From assembly GCF_028710545.1 (NCBI RefSeq), contig NZ_JAQTTX010000001.1, positions 1 to 64,000 on the forward strand: a DNA stretch of 64,000 nucleotides, given 5' to 3'. The stretch is from Halothiobacillus sp. GTDB taxonomy: Bacteria > Pseudomonadota > Gammaproteobacteria > Halothiobacillales > Halothiobacillaceae. This document shows, one piece after another, positions 26,301 through 36,451 of this stretch (position 1 is the first letter of the stretch; the number at the start of each line of letters is the position of its first letter). The position numbers and the translations under genes are program-made. The notes beneath the pieces are model-generated. The model saw nothing but the letters and a program-made list of their open reading frames with translations. It had not been told where the DNA came from and ran no database searches.

Positions 26301-28542
26301 CGGCACGCCGGGGATGTTGGGTTTTCTGGTGATGCAAGGCGGCACGCAAACCTTCGATAGTGCCATTTCATTGCCGATCGCCGCGCTCATCCAGCAAAAT
26401 GCCACGCTCAGGTTCGGTAGCAATGGTTCATTGAGTTTGCCAGCGCAAGGTAGCCTGTATAACGACGGCACACTGGATTTCAGCGCCAGTTCCGCCACGC
26501 AGACCACCGGTACCATCGGTGGTCTGGGGGCGATGATTCTGGGCAGCGGTGGCCTATCGCTCACGGGTGATAACAGCGAATACACCGGGGTGATTAGCGG
26601 CAGTGGTGGTATTAACCTGACCACCGGCACCTTGGTGTTTGACGGGGCCAATACCTATTCTGGTAACACCGTGGTCGCCACGGGGGCATCGCTGCTGCTG
26701 AACAATCAAGGCAGTCTCGCCAATTCTCAGGTAAAAAATGACGGCGTGGTTGATTTAAGTGCGGCCACGATCAACCCGACCGTGGCGGGAATCAGTGGCA
26801 GCGGTGCGCTAAAGCTGGGCAGTAACACGCTGCATCTGGCGAATGCACAAGGCGTATTTGATGGTGCCGTGAGTGGCAGCGGCACGCTGAGCATGGATGG
26901 CGGTTCGTGGACTTACAACACCACGGCGGCACAGGCCAGCGGGTTTACGGGGGCGACCAACATCACCGGCGGCCAGATGATGGTCGGTGATGAACAGCAC
27001 GGCAATGCCTATCTCCCAGGCGATGTGGCCGTTCAATCGGGCGCCACCCTGCGCGGTCACGGCACGATCGGCGGCGATGTGCAGAACGACGGCACCGTAT
27101 TTCCGGGCGGTTCGGTTGGTATCCTTACGGTTAATGGTAATTACACCCAGGCAGCTAATGGTGTGCTGACCGCTCAAGTATTGCCTAGCGCCAATCCGGT
27201 CGCGGGCGTCGATTACGATCAACTGCATGTGCTCGGTCAGGCCACGCTTGACGGGGCACTGGATGTCGTTGTCGATTCCGGTCAATACACCATCGGCACG
27301 CAATACGACCTTGTTAAGGCCGATGGCGGTGTATCCGGGCAATTTGCGCAGGTGGCCTACAACCCGGCATTCGCCGCATACATCACCCCCACCGTGCAGT
27401 ATTCGGCCAACACAGCCAGCTTGAGACTTCTGCCAACGGCCGCTCCGACACCGACTCCGACACCGACTCCGACACCGACTCCGACACCGACACCGACTCC
27501 GACACCGACTCCGACTCCGACTCCGACTCCGACTCCGACTCCGACTCCGACTCCGACTCCGACTCCGACTCCGACACCGACTCCGACTCCGACTCCGACT
27601 CCGGCTCCGACTCCGACCCCGGCTCCGGGCCTTGCTTACACCACGGCAAATGCAGCGGTAGCGCAGCCTTGGATCACGCAGCACAGTCTGTTGTCCGTCG
27701 GCGATACCCTTGCTGACGCACCAACTCATGGTCGCATCAGCGGTCGTCATGTCTGGTTGCGGGCGCTCAAAGGCCAGGGTGGAGCGAATGCCGCCTCTGT
27801 CGATCAAAACGGAGTTGTGCTGGGTGCCTCGAAGGCGGTTTCAGATGACTGGTCTGCCGGTGTTGCCTTCGCTCATACCCGAACGCAAACTCAAACCAGC
27901 TATCAATCAGTCCAAGGGCGTGGTTTGGGGCTGTATGCCTTGAGTGAGTTCAATCAAGGCCCTTGGCGAATCGATGCATCAGTGGGTGGTGGACGACTCA
28001 CACAGGACAGTACCCGCCACCTCGATCCGACGGGATTGGTGGCTTCGGGCGATACCCACGGCTGGTATGGTTCGGCTGCTGTCACCGCGCGATACCACCA
28101 CCAAATAAACAAAAAAGGGTTTATCGAGCCCTATGCTGGCGCGGCTTACCTCTACAGTCATACCCAGGCGTTTGAAGAGAGCGGCGCGGGCTTGCTGAAC
28201 CTGTCGTACGCATCACGCGGCAGCAGTCTTGGTCGATTCAGCACCGGGGTAAAAGCAGGTATGGATCTCGGCAATGCGGGCGGAATGCAGGTTCGCCCCT
28301 GGGTGCTTGCCGGCGTTACTGCCTATGCCGGTGACACCCGGTCCACCCAGAATCTGTCGCTCGGTGTGCTCGATCAAACCTTGACCGCCCGGGGCGCTTC
28401 CCACACGGCCCTGGCAACCGGTGCAGGGGTAACCTTCGAAAGTCCGGGGCATCAGTGGCATACCACATTGGCCTACGAGGGGGAACATAGCCACGACAGC
28501 CACTTTAACAGTGTGCAATTGAAGGTTTCGTATCGCTGGTAA
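23305..28542 (+). CDS. Giant classical autotransporter (type Va), Gly-rich passenger
   Basis: The 1745-residue product starts [20 protein letters not shown], an extended signal-peptide region (ESPR) seen in large type V proteins. A hydrophobic stretch ends ALA near residue 68. Residues of about 70-330 are extremely Gly-rich, and about 380-1370 form a beta-helix passenger with NTYSGATVL-type autotransporter beta-strand repeats ([23 protein letters not shown]). A Pro-Thr linker spans about 1381-1441. The last 300 residues form the outer-membrane barrel ([13 protein letters not shown] to VSYRW). ATG 23305 has AGAGG eight bases before it; the earlier start is unlikely because the ESPR begins here. 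No protease triad is seen, so an adhesin is the best guess. Confidence 0.92.
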   Translation: MNHIYRLVRHRTTGKIRVVSELARGAGKSGRSRVDNPASSHVSTRVTPSVFQGMLFLGALLLSVNALAATGTAGGDGGSPQNASLLGAQGTGSNSPNNDGGYGGCATCGQTNGSAGAGANGSGGGAGMTTPTAGGAGNTGGGDGGRGFYGGGGGGGGSLETQGVGGGGGGGLAGSSYSGGGGGGGGGVGGTWTAGGSATRTESVTGGSGGNGGSGGGGTLFVGHGFYGGGGGGGAAFYIGSGNLTLGGTYTGGAGGNAYFNPNDNSYGGGGGGGAGLVIGDANTTVLSAGGAVNGGTGGGGDAAGNGGAGIVLGTGNTLTIDQNASVSGGTGGTGAFAGQGGVGIIATGSSLIDVKGSVSGGVSGSGSGASSDPADAIDLSGGGNTVQLDTTAQVHGKIVSSSGATNGGDTLLLTGGGGGTIGADQLVGFGTYAANSGAWTLTGTGDASQNWTLSGGATGLIGTTQSLVGNINMGNGSYVNFLNNPGGTYYGTLNGAGDVSINGGSVTFAGQNTYSGATVLSNGATLSLTGNGVLGNNTYVSMSGGSVLDFSASNLAQNSDTQYLDDLAGDAGSVVHLGSGRINITGAGGQVFNGTIDGTGAALFTVSGGQWGLGGTVTTGLPFVIQGGAQVNIYGDGTITNGVSVNGMLSLGNTNQGFTTRFLQGSGMVALSDKSLTLTDGGDSTYYGQITGGAGSTLHLTGGTQIFTRDVGFQFFSGKTLIDPGANLLLNLAATMPKSDVTVNGTLTVAGPGPSTAEVRTLNGDGVVNITGSRALQIDDQGGVFSGTITNATNTTGNLVIASSAAQTLSGVNTYNGTTTLRGASTLTLSGAGSIADSANVILNTLSLLDISGTTAGTTIQQVQGTGNIQLGDHTLTLSNPNANNMTFDGQILGGAGGLHLQNGSLNLSLPGTYHGDTVIDPSATLAFSGQGSLADSTVVVNGTLDGTATNLVNASNNNYVVVGGLSGDGVVNLAQPNSLQINNAQDSVFSGQLNFGSGTPGMLGFLVMQGGTQTFDSAISLPIAALIQQNATLRFGSNGSLSLPAQGSLYNDGTLDFSASSATQTTGTIGGLGAMILGSGGLSLTGDNSEYTGVISGSGGINLTTGTLVFDGANTYSGNTVVATGASLLLNNQGSLANSQVKNDGVVDLSAATINPTVAGISGSGALKLGSNTLHLANAQGVFDGAVSGSGTLSMDGGSWTYNTTAAQASGFTGATNITGGQMMVGDEQHGNAYLPGDVAVQSGATLRGHGTIGGDVQNDGTVFPGGSVGILTVNGNYTQAANGVLTAQVLPSANPVAGVDYDQLHVLGQATLDGALDVVVDSGQYTIGTQYDLVKADGGVSGQFAQVAYNPAFAAYITPTVQYSANTASLRLLPTAAPTPTPTPTPTPTPTPTPTPTPTPTPTPTPTPTPTPTPTPTPTPTPTPTPTPTPAPTPTPAPGLAYTTANAAVAQPWITQHSLLSVGDTLADAPTHGRISGRHVWLRALKGQGGANAASVDQNGVVLGASKAVSDDWSAGVAFAHTRTQTQTSYQSVQGRGLGLYALSEFNQGPWRIDASVGGGRLTQDSTRHLDPTGLVASGDTHGWYGSAAVTARYHHQINKKGFIEPYAGAAYLYSHTQAFEESGAGLLNLSYASRGSSLGRFSTGVKAGMDLGNAGGMQVRPWVLAGVTAYAGDTRSTQNLSLGVLDQTLTARGASHTALATGAGVTFESPGHQWHTTLAYEGEHSHDSHFNSVQLKVSYRW
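27445..27627 (+). repeat. Hexanucleotide microsatellite encoding a Pro-Thr linker
   Basis: About thirty copies of CCGACT/CCGACA run in frame and encode PTPT..., ending in [10 protein letters not shown]. The unit is six bases, so slippage changes linker length by two residues without a frameshift. It separates passenger from barrel. Confidence 0.95.
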
Positions 28543-28702
28543 GCGCGCTTGTGATTTCGCATATCGTTGGGAGAGGCGGCTATTTAACGATCTTGGAACA
28601 GAATCTGAACAACGTAAACAGGATGACTTGGGCGCATTAAGAATAAATGCCTTCGATGCGGCTTTTGCCTGATGGATGGCAAGCGGGATAAACTGGGCGG
28701 AC
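28543..28702. other. Spacer after the giant autotransporter
   Basis: No gene, terminator-like stem with T-run or known motif was seen in these 160 bases before the inverted-repeat element. Confidence 0.5.
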
Positions 28703-29044
28703 TAAGGAACCTCTGATTGAATCCTTCGTGGCCGAGACGGGCTTTTGAGGGATGAGTCGCGAGGCGCGGTGCGAAACGGGCTTGCGCCAGCTCAATGCGA
28801 AGCAGGCGCAAGCCCGCGTTAATGGTTATTCCATTCGTGAGCGGCGCAACACAGCGGGCTTACGCCAGCTACGCGTAAAATCGCCCTCAAAAGCCCGTCC
28901 CATGCGGGTTGCCGCCCAAAAGCCGCAACACTTCGTTATCGGCCTTGGCATCGTAGCGTAAACTACGACCTGCGGCCTCTGCCTCGTTTTGCGACTTTTG
29001 GATCAGCAACTCGGCTCACGAGGGATTCAATCAGAGGTTCCTTA
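28703..29044. mobile_element. 342-bp MITE-like element with 22-bp perfect terminal inverted repeats
   Basis: TAAGGAACCTCTGATTGAAT and the next two bases (28703-28724) recur exactly inverted at 29023-29044; the match continues imperfectly inward (TCGTGGCCGAG against CTCGTGAGCCGAG). Both ends are bounded by TA, as expected for TA-duplicating (IS630/mariner-like) insertion. Inside there are only palindromes, for example CGGGCTTTTGAGGG (28739-28752) against CCCTCAAAAGCCCG, and no gene. It ends 27 bases before the argS start codon. Confidence 0.8.
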
Positions 29045-29071
29045 AATCATCCTTACCCAAATCCTTTTACG

Positions 29072-30850
29072 TTGGACATTGAATTGAAAGCCCAAATCGA
29101 ACTTCGTCTGTTGAACGCCGTGCGCCACATGCAAGAACAAGGCGTGCTGGACGCGGCCATCAATGTGACGCCCGCACTCACGGTGCCGAAAGATCCCAGC
29201 CATGGCGATTTTGCCACCAACATCGCTTTGCAAATTGCCAAGCCCATGGGTGTGCCGCCGCGTGTGGCAGCGGAGCGACTGCTCGAAGCATTGACGGATC
29301 GCAGTGGTATTCGTCAGATCGAGATTGCCGGCCCGGGCTTTCTGAACTTTTTCGTCGATCCGGCGGCGGCGTTTGCCTTGATCGACACCATCCTTTCGGC
29401 GGGGGGCACGTTCGGTCACTCGCAGTTCGGTGCGGGGAAAAAGGTTCAGGTCGAGTTCGTTTCCGCCAATCCGACCGGCCCGCTGCACGTCGGGCATGGC
29501 CGGGGCGCGGCCTATGGTGCCGTGGTCGCGGACCTGCTCGCGGCCGTCGGTTTCGACGTGCACCGGGAATACTATGTGAATGATGCCGGGCGGCAGATGC
29601 ATATTCTGGCCGTCAGCATCTGGCTGCGTTACCTGGAAGCCTGTGGTGCCAAGCTGACCTTCCCCGCGAATGGCTACAAATCCGAAGCATATATTTTCGA
29701 CATCGCCCGAGCGCTCAAGACCGAGCATGGCGACACATTGTTCGTATCGACAGAGGATGTATTTACCAACCTGCCGCCGGATGAGCCGCAGGGTGGCGAC
29801 AAGGATGTGTACATCGACACCTTGATCGAGCGGGCAAAAACCCTGTTGGGCGAAACGCGTTACCGCACGGTGTTCGATGCGGGCCTGAACTCGATTCTGG
29901 CCGACATTCGCGACGATCTGCGGGAATTCGGTGTGGAATACGAGCAATGGTATTCCGAGCAGACGCTGGAAGATCGCGGCTTGATCGACCGTGCGATCGC
30001 CAAGCTGGAGGAACGCGGCTTCATCTACGAGCAAAACGGCGCGCTGTGGTTCAAATCGACCGAGTTTGGTGACGATAAAGACAGGGTGGTTCGTCGCGAC
30101 AACGGTCAAAGCACCTATTTCGCCTCCGATATCGCTTATCACATGGAGAAATTCGAGCGCGGTTTCGAGCGCGTGATTGATATCTGGGGCGCGGATCACC
30201 ATGGTTATGTCCCCCGTGTGAAGGCGGCGCTGACCGCGCTGGGGTTTGATGCGTCCCGGCTCGATGTTTCCCTCGTGCAGTTTGCGATCTTGTATCGCGG
30301 TGGCGAGCGGGTGCAGATGTCGACCCGTTCCGGCAGCTTCGTGACCTTGCGCGAACTGCGCCAGGAAGTCGGTAACGAGGCGGCCCGTTTCTTCTACATC
30401 ATGCGCGCCGCAGCGCAGCATCTGGATTTCGATCTTGATCTGGCAAAAAGCCAATCCAACGACAACCCGCTGTACTACATCCAATACGCCCACGCGCGGG
30501 TATGCAGTGTGTTCCGTCAGTTGCCGCTGCGTGGATTTACCCACGATGCCGAGAACGGCCGCAGCGCCTATGCACGATTGACCGAATCGCACGAACAGGC
30601 GCTGTTCAAGCGGCTCTCGCAGTTCAGTGATACCGTGCAACGTGCCGCGGTGAATCTCGAACCGCATCTGCTGGTGCATTATCTGCGTGAACTCGCGCAG
30701 GATTTCCATGCCTACTACAATGCGCACGCATTTCTTGTGGCCGATGATGCGCCGTTGCGTGACGCGCGTTTGAATCTGGTTGCGGCGACCCGTCAGGTGT
30801 TGGGCAATGGTCTGGCGCTGCTCGGCATGAGCGCACCGGAAGAAATGTAA
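29072..30850 (+). CDS. argS: Arginyl-tRNA synthetase
   Basis: This 592-residue class I synthetase charges tRNA-Arg. It has an N-terminal Add-1 domain (about 1-110), the HIGH-type motif in PTGPLHVGHGRGAAYG, the KMSKS-equivalent VQMSTRSGSFVTL and a C-terminal DALR anticodon-binding domain with QYAHARVCSV. The start used is TTG with no good ribosome binding site. The first downstream ATG is at residue 20, inside the conserved domain. The inverted-repeat element ends just before it and may have replaced the native promoter and start region. Confidence 0.93.
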   Translation: MDIELKAQIELRLLNAVRHMQEQGVLDAAINVTPALTVPKDPSHGDFATNIALQIAKPMGVPPRVAAERLLEALTDRSGIRQIEIAGPGFLNFFVDPAAAFALIDTILSAGGTFGHSQFGAGKKVQVEFVSANPTGPLHVGHGRGAAYGAVVADLLAAVGFDVHREYYVNDAGRQMHILAVSIWLRYLEACGAKLTFPANGYKSEAYIFDIARALKTEHGDTLFVSTEDVFTNLPPDEPQGGDKDVYIDTLIERAKTLLGETRYRTVFDAGLNSILADIRDDLREFGVEYEQWYSEQTLEDRGLIDRAIAKLEERGFIYEQNGALWFKSTEFGDDKDRVVRRDNGQSTYFASDIAYHMEKFERGFERVIDIWGADHHGYVPRVKAALTALGFDASRLDVSLVQFAILYRGGERVQMSTRSGSFVTLRELRQEVGNEAARFFYIMRAAAQHLDFDLDLAKSQSNDNPLYYIQYAHARVCSVFRQLPLRGFTHDAENGRSAYARLTESHEQALFKRLSQFSDTVQRAAVNLEPHLLVHYLRELAQDFHAYYNAHAFLVADDAPLRDARLNLVAATRQVLGNGLALLGMSAPEEM

Positions 30851-30880
30851 GCCAGAAATTCAAATCAGGTAACTTCACAC

Positions 30881-31465
30881 ATGGCTCAAAGCAAACGCAC
30901 GCCGACCAATCGTCGCCGCAGCAATCCGCCCGCCGGTTCCGCGGGAAAATGGATTGTTGCGTTGCTGCTGGTAGTGATTGTGCTGCTCGGTTACGTCGCT
31001 TCACATCTGTGGAAAAAAGACACGCATTTGGGTTCAGGCTCGGGGCAGCAGGATGCCCGTTCGGTCGAGAAGCCCGATGAGAAGCCGCCGGTCAAGCCGG
31101 ATTTCGAGTTCTATACCCTGTTGCCTCAGCAGAACAACGGACCGGCCATTACGACTCCGGACAAGCAGCTTCCTCCGGACAAAGCCACATCTGAAAACAA
31201 GACGACCGGAACGCCGGCAGGCAAGGCGCCGGAACGAAACTACTGGATACAGGCCGGTTCTTTTGCCACCGAGGCCGAGGCCGACCGTCGCAAGGCGGAA
31301 ATTGCCATGCAGGGCTTTGCTTCGGAAGTCCGCCCGGCCAGCGTGAACGGCAAAACCTATTACCGAATTCAGATCGGCCCGATCAAACAGGAGCAACTCG
31401 CCACATTGCGCAAGCGTCTGTCCGATGCCCACATCGATACGTTGCCACCGAAAGTGGCGCCTTGA
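30881..31465 (+). CDS. FtsN-like SPOR-domain cell division protein
   Basis: The 194-residue protein has a basic cytoplasmic start, one membrane helix (about residues 24-43), a Pro/Lys-rich periplasmic linker with FEFYTLLP, and a C-terminal SPOR domain (YWIQAGSFATEAEADRRKAE ... YYRIQIGP). SPOR domains bind denuded septal peptidoglycan. The argS-SPOR arrangement is common in gammaproteobacteria, and this gene may serve as ftsN; the symbol is left open. Confidence 0.88.
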   Translation: MAQSKRTPTNRRRSNPPAGSAGKWIVALLLVVIVLLGYVASHLWKKDTHLGSGSGQQDARSVEKPDEKPPVKPDFEFYTLLPQQNNGPAITTPDKQLPPDKATSENKTTGTPAGKAPERNYWIQAGSFATEAEADRRKAEIAMQGFASEVRPASVNGKTYYRIQIGPIKQEQLATLRKRLSDAHIDTLPPKVAP

Positions 31466-31574
31466 TTCCTGATTTTTCGGGATTTTTACCCGTCAGGATC
31501 GGTCTGGCTTAATTTTTCCAGTCGATTCGGGTACATTGCATCACAGTTTTTACTTTAATTTATGGGGAAACCGC

Positions 31575-32270
31575 ATGTCTGATTTCATCATTGCACCGAG
31601 TATCTTGTCTGCCAACTTCGCCGCACTGGGGGACGAGGTCGATAAGGTTATCGCCTCCGGCGCCGACTGGGTGCATTTCGACGTCATGGACAACCACTAT
31701 GTGCCCAACCTGACGATCGGCCCGCTGGTGTGTGAGGCCCTGCGCAAACATGGCGTGACCGCACCGATTGACGTGCATTTGATGGTCAAGCCGGTCGATC
31801 GCATCATTCCCGACTTCGCCAAGGCCGGTGCCACCTACATCACCTTCCACCCCGAAGCCTCCGAGCACATCGACCGTAGTTTGCAACTGATTCGTGATTG
31901 CGGCTGCAAATCCGGCTTGGTATTCAATCCGGCCACACCGCTGGACGTGCTCGAATACGCCATCGAAAAAGTGGACATGATCCTGCTGATGTCGGTCAAC
32001 CCCGGTTTCGGCGGGCAGAAATTCATTCCTTATGTGCTCGACAAAGCCCGTCAGGCGCGCAAGATCATTGATGCCTCCGGTCGCACCGACATCCGTCTGG
32101 AAATCGACGGCGGCGTGAGCCCGGCCAATATCCGTGAAATCGCCGAAGCGGGTGTGGATACCTTCGTTTCCGGTTCTGCTCTGTTCGGCAAGGCCAGTGC
32201 AAACGACGCGAATCGCTATGACACGATCCTCTCGGAATTCCGCGCCGAACTCGCCAAGGTTAAAAAGTAA
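31575..32270 (+). CDS. rpe: Ribulose-phosphate 3-epimerase
   Basis: The 231-residue TIM-barrel enzyme interconverts ribulose-5-phosphate and xylulose-5-phosphate in the pentose phosphate and Calvin cycles. The sequence begins [19 protein letters not shown], with metal ligands in [14 protein letters not shown] and VDVHLMV-like segments, the [13 protein letters not shown] loop and [12 protein letters not shown] 31575 has GGGGA before it. The last base of its stop is the first base of the gph start (TAATG), so it is coupled to gph. Confidence 0.95.
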   Translation: MSDFIIAPSILSANFAALGDEVDKVIASGADWVHFDVMDNHYVPNLTIGPLVCEALRKHGVTAPIDVHLMVKPVDRIIPDFAKAGATYITFHPEASEHIDRSLQLIRDCGCKSGLVFNPATPLDVLEYAIEKVDMILLMSVNPGFGGQKFIPYVLDKARQARKIIDASGRTDIRLEIDGGVSPANIREIAEAGVDTFVSGSALFGKASANDANRYDTILSEFRAELAKVKK

Positions 32271-32953
32271 TGCCGCAATTTGCGCCCAACTTGGTGCTGT
32301 TCGATCTGGACGGCACCTTGGTGGACTCGGTGCCGGATCTGCACGAAGCGGTCAATCGAATGCTTGCCGAGCTCGGCCGTCCGACACGCATGATCGAGCA
32401 GGTTCGTGATTGGATCGGTAATGGCATCAAGCCGTTAGTGAGCCGCGCCTTGACCGGCCAAATGGATGGCAAGGTCGATGAAGCGCTGCTTGATGAGGCC
32501 ATCGCCGCGTTTGATCGTGCTTATCAGGCAACCAATGGCAAATTTACCCGGATTTTCCCGGGCGTCATCGAGGGGCTGAAATACGTGCGCACACTCGATA
32601 TTCCCGTGGGTCTGATGACCAACACGCCCCGCGCCTACACCGAGCCGCTTCTGGCCGAAACTGGCCTGTTGCGTTTTTTTGATCATGTGCATTGTGGCGA
32701 TGATTTACCGGTGCAAAAACCCGATGCGGGTCCGTTGCTTTATGTGGCGGGCTGGTTTCGGGTTGAACCGACGGGCGCGCTGATGGTGGGCGATTCCATC
32801 TCTGACCTGAATGCCGCGCGCGCGGCCGGATTTAATATCGTCTGCACGAGCTATGGCTACAATCACGGACGCGATATCCGCGACTACAACCCTGATGCCA
32901 TGATCGACTCGCTTGACGAGTTGAAATCACTGTTGGTGGGCGCGACTACTTAA
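32270..32953 (+). CDS. gph: Phosphoglycolate phosphatase (HAD family)
   Basis: The 227-residue HAD phosphatase has nucleophile motif LVLFDLDGTLVDS, motif II VGLMTNTP, the motif III Lys in VQKPDAG and motif IV MVGDSISDLNAA. It hydrolyses 2-phosphoglycolate, which is formed by Rubisco oxygenation or DNA repair. It sits in the classic rpe-gph-trpE order and is followed by a close paralogue. Confidence 0.9.
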   Translation: MPQFAPNLVLFDLDGTLVDSVPDLHEAVNRMLAELGRPTRMIEQVRDWIGNGIKPLVSRALTGQMDGKVDEALLDEAIAAFDRAYQATNGKFTRIFPGVIEGLKYVRTLDIPVGLMTNTPRAYTEPLLAETGLLRFFDHVHCGDDLPVQKPDAGPLLYVAGWFRVEPTGALMVGDSISDLNAARAAGFNIVCTSYGYNHGRDIRDYNPDAMIDSLDELKSLLVGATT

Positions 32954-32979
32954 TTTTTCTGCAATTTCCGAGTTCTACC

Positions 32980-33657
32980 ATGAAATTTACCCCCAAAATG
33001 GTGTTGTTCGATCTGGATGGCACGCTGATCGATTCCGTGCCGGATCTGCTGGTTGCCGTCAACCAGATGCAGGATGAACTCGGCTTGCCGCACCGTGCCG
33101 AAGCCGATGTGCGTAACTGGGTCGGCAACGGTATCGAGCGCCTGGTCGAACGCGCACTGACCAACGATTTGCACGGTACGCCCGATGCGGCTCTGTTCGA
33201 CAAGGCCATGCCGATTTTCAAACGCTTGTATGCCGAATCCAATGGCAAGCATTCCTGCGTATTCCCTGGCGTGAAAGAGGGCATTGCCTACGTCAAATCG
33301 CTGGGGCTGTCCGTCGGTTGCGTGACCAACAAGGCCGCTGCATTCACCTTGCCATTACTCAAGGATATGGGCTTGCTCGATTCATTCGAAACGGTCATTG
33401 CCGGCGATACGCTGCCCCTGAAAAAGCCCGATCCCGCCCCGCTGATTTACGCCGCAGGCTGGTTCAAGGTGCATCCGCGTGAAGCGTTGATGATCGGCGA
33501 CTCGATTTCCGATGTGAAGGCGGCACGTGCGGCCGGTTTCTCCATTATCTGCATGAGCTACGGCTACAACCACGGCGAAGACATCCGCAACTATCACCCC
33601 GATGCGGTGATCGATTCGATGGCGGAATTCCCCAAGCTGATCGGCAAGGCATCATGA
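32980..33657 (+). CDS. Second phosphoglycolate phosphatase-like HAD protein
   Basis: This 225-residue tandem paralogue of the preceding gene shares MVLFDLDGTLIDSVPDLLVAV, VGCVTNKAAAF, KKPDPAP, MIGDSISDVKAARAAGF and SYGYNHG at the same positions. All HAD catalytic residues are kept. Differences lie in the cap domain (about residues 25-85), which sets specificity, so the substrate may differ. The gap to the first copy is 26 bases. Such a second copy could serve photorespiratory flux in an autotroph; that is inference. Confidence 0.85.
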   Translation: MKFTPKMVLFDLDGTLIDSVPDLLVAVNQMQDELGLPHRAEADVRNWVGNGIERLVERALTNDLHGTPDAALFDKAMPIFKRLYAESNGKHSCVFPGVKEGIAYVKSLGLSVGCVTNKAAAFTLPLLKDMGLLDSFETVIAGDTLPLKKPDPAPLIYAAGWFKVHPREALMIGDSISDVKAARAAGFSIICMSYGYNHGEDIRNYHPDAVIDSMAEFPKLIGKAS

Positions 33658-33760
33658 CGCAACGGGTGTTTTTACGGACAAAACGGCGATGGCGGAACTG
33701 AACAGTTCATTCCCGCTCTGTCCATAGCGCCGTAAAGCACGAAAAGTTAAGGAAATTGTC

Positions 33761-35269
33761 ATGTCGTTCACCCCAACCGCTACTCAACTGAAGGCCCTTG
33801 CTGCCGAAGGTTTCAACCGCGTCCCGTTCACCCGCGCCATTTCCGGAGATTACGACACACCGTTGTCGGTGTACCGCAAACTGGCCGATGCGCCCAACAG
33901 TTACCTGTTTGAATCAGTCATGGGCGGCGAGCGTTGGGGACGTTATTCGATCATCGGGCTGGCGGCGCGGACGGTGCTGCGTGTTTATGGCCATAAGATC
34001 GAAGTGCGCCGGGACAATGAGCTGATCGAAACCACCGAGGCGGACGATCCGCTCGCCTGGGTCGAGTCATTCAAGGCGCGCTATCGTGTGTTCGAGCCGG
34101 AAGGGATGCCGCGCTTCCACGGTGGCTTGGTGGGTTATTTCGGGTTCGAAACCATTCGCTATATCGAGCCACGGCTGGCTGCGAAACCACCCAAGCCCGA
34201 CCCGTTGGGCACGCCCGATATTCTGCTCATGGTGTCCGAGCAGGTCGTAGTGGTGGACAACCTCTCCAGCCAACTCCTGCTGGTGACGCTGGTCGATCCG
34301 GCCCAGGTCAATGCCCTCGAAGAAGGCGCTAGGCACCTAGATGCCCTGACCGAACGTCTGCGAACCGAGCGGGTGCGCTATGCGCCACTGGCCCATCCTC
34401 GTTATATCGACGAGAACGATTTCAAGGCCAGCTTCACGCGCGAAGGCTACGAATCGGCCGTGCTGAAAATTCGCGAATACATCGCGGCGGGTGATGTGAT
34501 GCAGGTCGTGCCCAGCCAACGGATGACCATCGGCTACGATGCGCCACCGATTGACCTCTATCGTGCCCTGCGCAGCCTGAACCCCTCGCCGTACATGTAT
34601 TTCATCGATTGCGGCGATCATCAGGTCATCGGCTCAAGCCCCGAGATTCTCGCCCGTCTCGAAGACAACGAGATTACCGTGCGCCCCATCGCCGGTACGC
34701 GCCCGCGCGGCAAAACCCATGCGGAAGATCTCGCGCTGGAACAGGATCTGCTGAGTGACCCGAAGGAAATCGCCGAACACGTCATGCTCATCGATCTCGG
34801 GCGCAGCGACACCGGTCGCGTGGCCGAAATCGGTTCCGTGAAACTCGAAGAACGCATGATCATCGAGCGCTATTCGCATGTGATGCACATCGTCTCGCAA
34901 GTGACCGGCCAGCTTAAAGCCGGTCTCAATGCCATCGATGTACTCCGCGCCACCTTCCCGGCAGGCACCGTCAGCGGCGCGCCGAAGATCCGCGCACTGG
35001 AAATCATCGACGAGCTCGAACCCGTCAAGCGCGGCGTCTACGCCGGTGCCGTCGGTTACTGGGCATGGAATGGCAACATGGACACCGCCATCGCCATCCG
35101 CACCGGCGTCCTCAAGGACGGTGAACTCCACATTCAGGCCGGTGGCGGCATCGTCGCCGACTCCATCCCCGCCAACGAATGGGAAGAAACCCTCAACAAA
35201 CGCCGAGCCCTATTCCGCGCCGCCGCCGTCGCACAGGCGGGGGTGGATGGTGCTGAGGAGCATTCATGA
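33761..35269 (+). CDS. trpE: Anthranilate synthase component I
   Basis: The 502-residue enzyme makes anthranilate from chorismate with ammonia supplied by TrpG. The N-terminal regulatory part has [19 protein letters not shown], where the tryptophan feedback site lies. The C-terminal chorismate-binding domain has [44 protein letters not shown] and [15 protein letters not shown]. No trpG follows; the next gene is on the opposite strand. No Trp-codon leader peptide was seen in the 100 bases before it. Confidence 0.95.
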   Translation: MSFTPTATQLKALAAEGFNRVPFTRAISGDYDTPLSVYRKLADAPNSYLFESVMGGERWGRYSIIGLAARTVLRVYGHKIEVRRDNELIETTEADDPLAWVESFKARYRVFEPEGMPRFHGGLVGYFGFETIRYIEPRLAAKPPKPDPLGTPDILLMVSEQVVVVDNLSSQLLLVTLVDPAQVNALEEGARHLDALTERLRTERVRYAPLAHPRYIDENDFKASFTREGYESAVLKIREYIAAGDVMQVVPSQRMTIGYDAPPIDLYRALRSLNPSPYMYFIDCGDHQVIGSSPEILARLEDNEITVRPIAGTRPRGKTHAEDLALEQDLLSDPKEIAEHVMLIDLGRSDTGRVAEIGSVKLEERMIIERYSHVMHIVSQVTGQLKAGLNAIDVLRATFPAGTVSGAPKIRALEIIDELEPVKRGVYAGAVGYWAWNGNMDTAIAIRTGVLKDGELHIQAGGGIVADSIPANEWEETLNKRRALFRAAAVAQAGVDGAEEHS

Positions 35270-35306
35270 CACGTGTTGTTGGGTGATTTATCCGAGTACG
35301 AGGATG

Positions 35307-35334
35307 AAAAAGGCGCGGATTTCGCGCCTTTTTC
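35307..35334. terminator. Bidirectional terminator between trpE and bioB
   Basis: AAAAAGGCGCG GATTT CGCGCCTTTTT forms a stem flanked by A- and T-runs on both strands, and serves the convergent genes. Confidence 0.9.
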
Positions 35335-35355
35335 TTGAAACTGGAATTTACCTAC

Positions 35356-36408
35356 TTAGTGGTGGTGTGCGTGTGAACATCCGCCGCCACAGCCGCCCAT
35401 CGGGCTGGTGTGGTCTTCGTCATCGTCGTCCCGTTCGGTAAATCCGGCAGGGATGAGCGGGTGGATGCCAAGTTTGTCAAACAGGGCGCGGTCGCGGTTC
35501 TGATCGGCGTTGTCGGTGGTCAGGAGTTTGTCGCCGTAGAAAATGCTGTTCGCACCGGCGAAGAAGCACCAGGCTTGCGCTTCGTCGCTCATGCCCTCGC
35601 GGCCGGCGGACAGGCGGACGTGCGATGTGGGCATGAGGATGCGGGCGACGGCGACGGTGCGGATGAACTCGATCGGATCGAGGGCGGGGATGTCCGCCAT
35701 CGGTGTGCCGGGGATGCGCACCAGCATGTTGAGCGGCACGGATTCCGGTGCGCGCGGCAGGTTGGCCAGCGTGGCCAGAAACGAGGCGCGGTCCTCGCGT
35801 GATTCGCCCATACCCAGAATGCCGCCGGAGCAGACGTTGATGCCGCTGTCACGCACATGCGCCAATGTGTCGAGCCGATCCTGCATGCTGCGGGTGGTGA
35901 TGACTTCGCCGTAGAACTCAGGTGAGGTATCGATATTATGGTTGTAGTAATCGAGCCCGGCTTCTTTCAAGCGGCCAGCCTGGGGCGCGGTGAGCATGCC
36001 TAGGGTGACGCAGGCTTCCATACCCAGATCTTTGACGACACCAACCATGCTGATGACATTTTCCAGCTGCTTGTCGGTCGGGTTTCGCCAAGCGGCACCC
36101 ATGCAGAATCGGGTGGCTCCGGCTTCGCGGGCACGTAGGGCGGATTCCCGCACTTCCGATAGCGGCAGCAGCCGCTCGCGTTCCAGCCCGGTATCGTATT
36201 TCGAACTCTGCGCGCAGTACGAACAATCCTCCGGGCAGGCGCCGGTTTTGATGGAAAGCAGGGTGCTGATCTGAACGGCATTGGCGTCGAAATGCGCACG
36301 ATGGGTTTCGTGCGCACGGAACAAAAGATCGTTGAACGGCAGGTCGAACAGGGCGAGAACCTGGGTCAGATCCCAGGGGTTGGACGTTTTAGACAAGGGC
36401 AGCCTCAC
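35356..36408 (-). CDS. bioB: Biotin synthase
   Basis: This radical SAM enzyme inserts sulfur into dethiobiotin. It shows the [4Fe-4S] motif [34 protein letters not shown] and the late [12 protein letters not shown]. The C-terminus is extended by a Cys/His-rich tail ([13 protein letters not shown]). No ATG precedes the conserved part. GTG 36408 gives about 350 residues and is the better choice; the frame is open to a TTG at 36486, but that would overlap the neighbouring gene. Confidence 0.93.
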   Translation of the reverse strand: MRLPLSKTSNPWDLTQVLALFDLPFNDLLFRAHETHRAHFDANAVQISTLLSIKTGACPEDCSYCAQSSKYDTGLERERLLPLSEVRESALRAREAGATRFCMGAAWRNPTDKQLENVISMVGVVKDLGMEACVTLGMLTAPQAGRLKEAGLDYYNHNIDTSPEFYGEVITTRSMQDRLDTLAHVRDSGINVCSGGILGMGESREDRASFLATLANLPRAPESVPLNMLVRIPGTPMADIPALDPIEFIRTVAVARILMPTSHVRLSAGREGMSDEAQAWCFFAGANSIFYGDKLLTTDNADQNRDRALFDKLGIHPLIPAGFTERDDDDEDHTSPMGGCGGGCSHAHHH

Positions 36409-36451
36409 ATGCAGGAAAGGATTGGTTTGACAGGTGATTGGTGATTCGTCT

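Noticed and set aside
27445-27627. On/off phase variation through the hexamer tract
   Set aside because: The unit is six bases, so gain or loss keeps the reading frame; only length variation is possible.
29042-30727. 561-codon frame antisense to argS
   Set aside because: The argS strand has all synthetase motifs; the antisense frame is a by-product of high GC at third positions.
33658-33760. Tryptophan attenuator or riboswitch before trpE
   Set aside because: No short leader peptide with Trp codons and no alternative stem pair was seen in the 103-base gap.
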